A stretch of 7,205 nt of DNA. Origin: Deltaproteobacteria bacterium (GTDB taxonomy: Bacteria; Desulfobacterota; Binatia; UBA9968). The notes beneath the pieces are model-generated. The model saw only the letters and a list, made by a program, of their open reading frames with translations, had not been told where the DNA came from and searched no databases. Below, piece by piece: positions 6,757 through 7,205 of the stretch. A program made the translations under genes and the position numbers. Positions within the stretch are counted from its first letter, which is position 1, and the number at the start of each line of letters is the position of its first letter. The stretch lies in contig VBLN01000127.1 in NCBI GenBank assembly GCA_005878685.1, forward strand, positions 1 to 7,205. Direction: 5' to 3'.

Positions 6757-7205
6757 ATGAAATACCTAGAGTTAACTTTTCCAACCCCGCAGCATAATCT
6801 TGCGTGCGATGAGGCGCTCCTTCTTGGGTGCGAAGAGGACGATGAAGAGGAGATCCTGAGATTTTGGGAGCCTCGCGAACACTTTGTAGTCCTGGGGTAT
6901 TCAAACAGGATCAACGCCGAGGTGTCTCTCCCAGCTTGCCGAGCGCATCGGGTACCGATTCTGCGGAGATGCAGTGGCGGCGGCGCTGTCCTTCAGGGTC
7001 CCGGCTGTCTGAACTATACCTTGATTTTAAAACTCGAGGGCCGCCCGCCATTCCAAGACATAACCAAAACCAACTCTTTGATCATGGGATGTCTCAGGCG
7101 GGCCTTGCTGCCTCTTCTGGACTCCGCCATTAGTGTTCAAGGTTTTACCGATCTCACGCTGGGAACGCGAAAATTTTCAGGCAATGCCCAATATCGCAAG
7201 CGACG
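6757..7205 (+). CDS. Lipoate-protein ligase family protein, N-terminal 149 residues (cut by window edge)
   Basis: Member of the biotin/lipoate ligase fold, which includes lipoate-protein ligase A and the LipM/LipL octanoyl transferases. My translation from the ATG at 6757 gives 149 residues and is open to the window end. Seen: an N-terminal NLACDEALL segment (14-22); FWEPREHFVVLGYSN at 36-50; the ligase signature RRCSGGGAVLQGPGCLNYTLI at about 70-90; and the conserved lysine in GTRKFSGNAQ, Lys139, corresponding to the adenylate-contacting lysine of E. coli LplA. The start is supported by AAGGA at 6748-6752, 4 nt upstream. It is transcribed divergently from aceE across 101 bp, so a role in loading lipoyl or octanoyl groups on the neighbouring AceF, or on another lipoyl protein, is a fair inference. 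Whether it uses free lipoate with ATP or transfers octanoyl from another carrier cannot be decided from this half, so I give no symbol. Confidence 0.9.
   Translation, partial: MKYLELTFPTPQHNLACDEALLLGCEEDDEEEILRFWEPREHFVVLGYSNRINAEVSLPACRAHRVPILRRCSGGGAVLQGPGCLNYTLILKLEGRPPFQDITKTNSLIMGCLRRALLPLLDSAISVQGFTDLTLGTRKFSGNAQYRKR

Noticed and set aside
6864..7133. Plus-strand 89-codon open frame near the right edge
   Set aside because: It is in a different frame from the ligase-family gene that starts at 6757 and covers this region with clear motifs.

Overview
The window holds a compact gene cluster for the pyruvate dehydrogenase (PDH) complex and its lipoyl cofactor. On the minus strand, read from right to left, are aceE (E1), aceF (E2), lpd (E3), lipB (octanoyltransferase) and lipA (lipoyl synthase, cut by the left window edge). 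The five genes are tightly packed, with gaps of roughly 7 to 34 nt or a 4-nt overlap, and look like one transcription unit. On the plus strand at the right edge, across a 101-bp intergenic region, a divergent gene starts that encodes a lipoate-protein ligase-family protein; it runs off the window.

Functionally the set is coherent. AceE decarboxylates pyruvate, AceF carries the lipoyl arm and makes acetyl-CoA, and Lpd reoxidises the arm. LipB transfers octanoate from ACP to the lipoyl domain and LipA inserts the two sulfurs. The divergent ligase-family protein could add a scavenging or alternative route for loading lipoyl domains. The homodimeric AceE-type E1, the LipB/LipA route and the codon and base composition suggest a Gram-negative bacterium of Proteobacteria-like gene content. 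A deltaproteobacterial, NC10 or related environmental lineage is possible, but this is inference and not firm.

Two things stand out. First, lpd is not open: the reading frame breaks near position 1700, and the residues missing there match a loss of about 17 nt compared with the family. This is either a real mutation or an assembly error. Second, a roughly 128-bp imperfect palindrome (367-494) with perfect 15-bp outer arms sits across the lipB/lipA junction. It supplies the last 34 codons and the stop of lipB, and reaches to within 4 bp of the lipA start codon. It looks like a small inserted palindromic element that has rewritten the LipB C-terminus.

I see no tRNA, rRNA, CRISPR array, transposase or phage gene. 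The only non-coding stretch of note is the 101-bp divergent intergenic region, which holds weak promoter-like signals and a short inverted repeat. There is no gene-free stretch above 300 bases.
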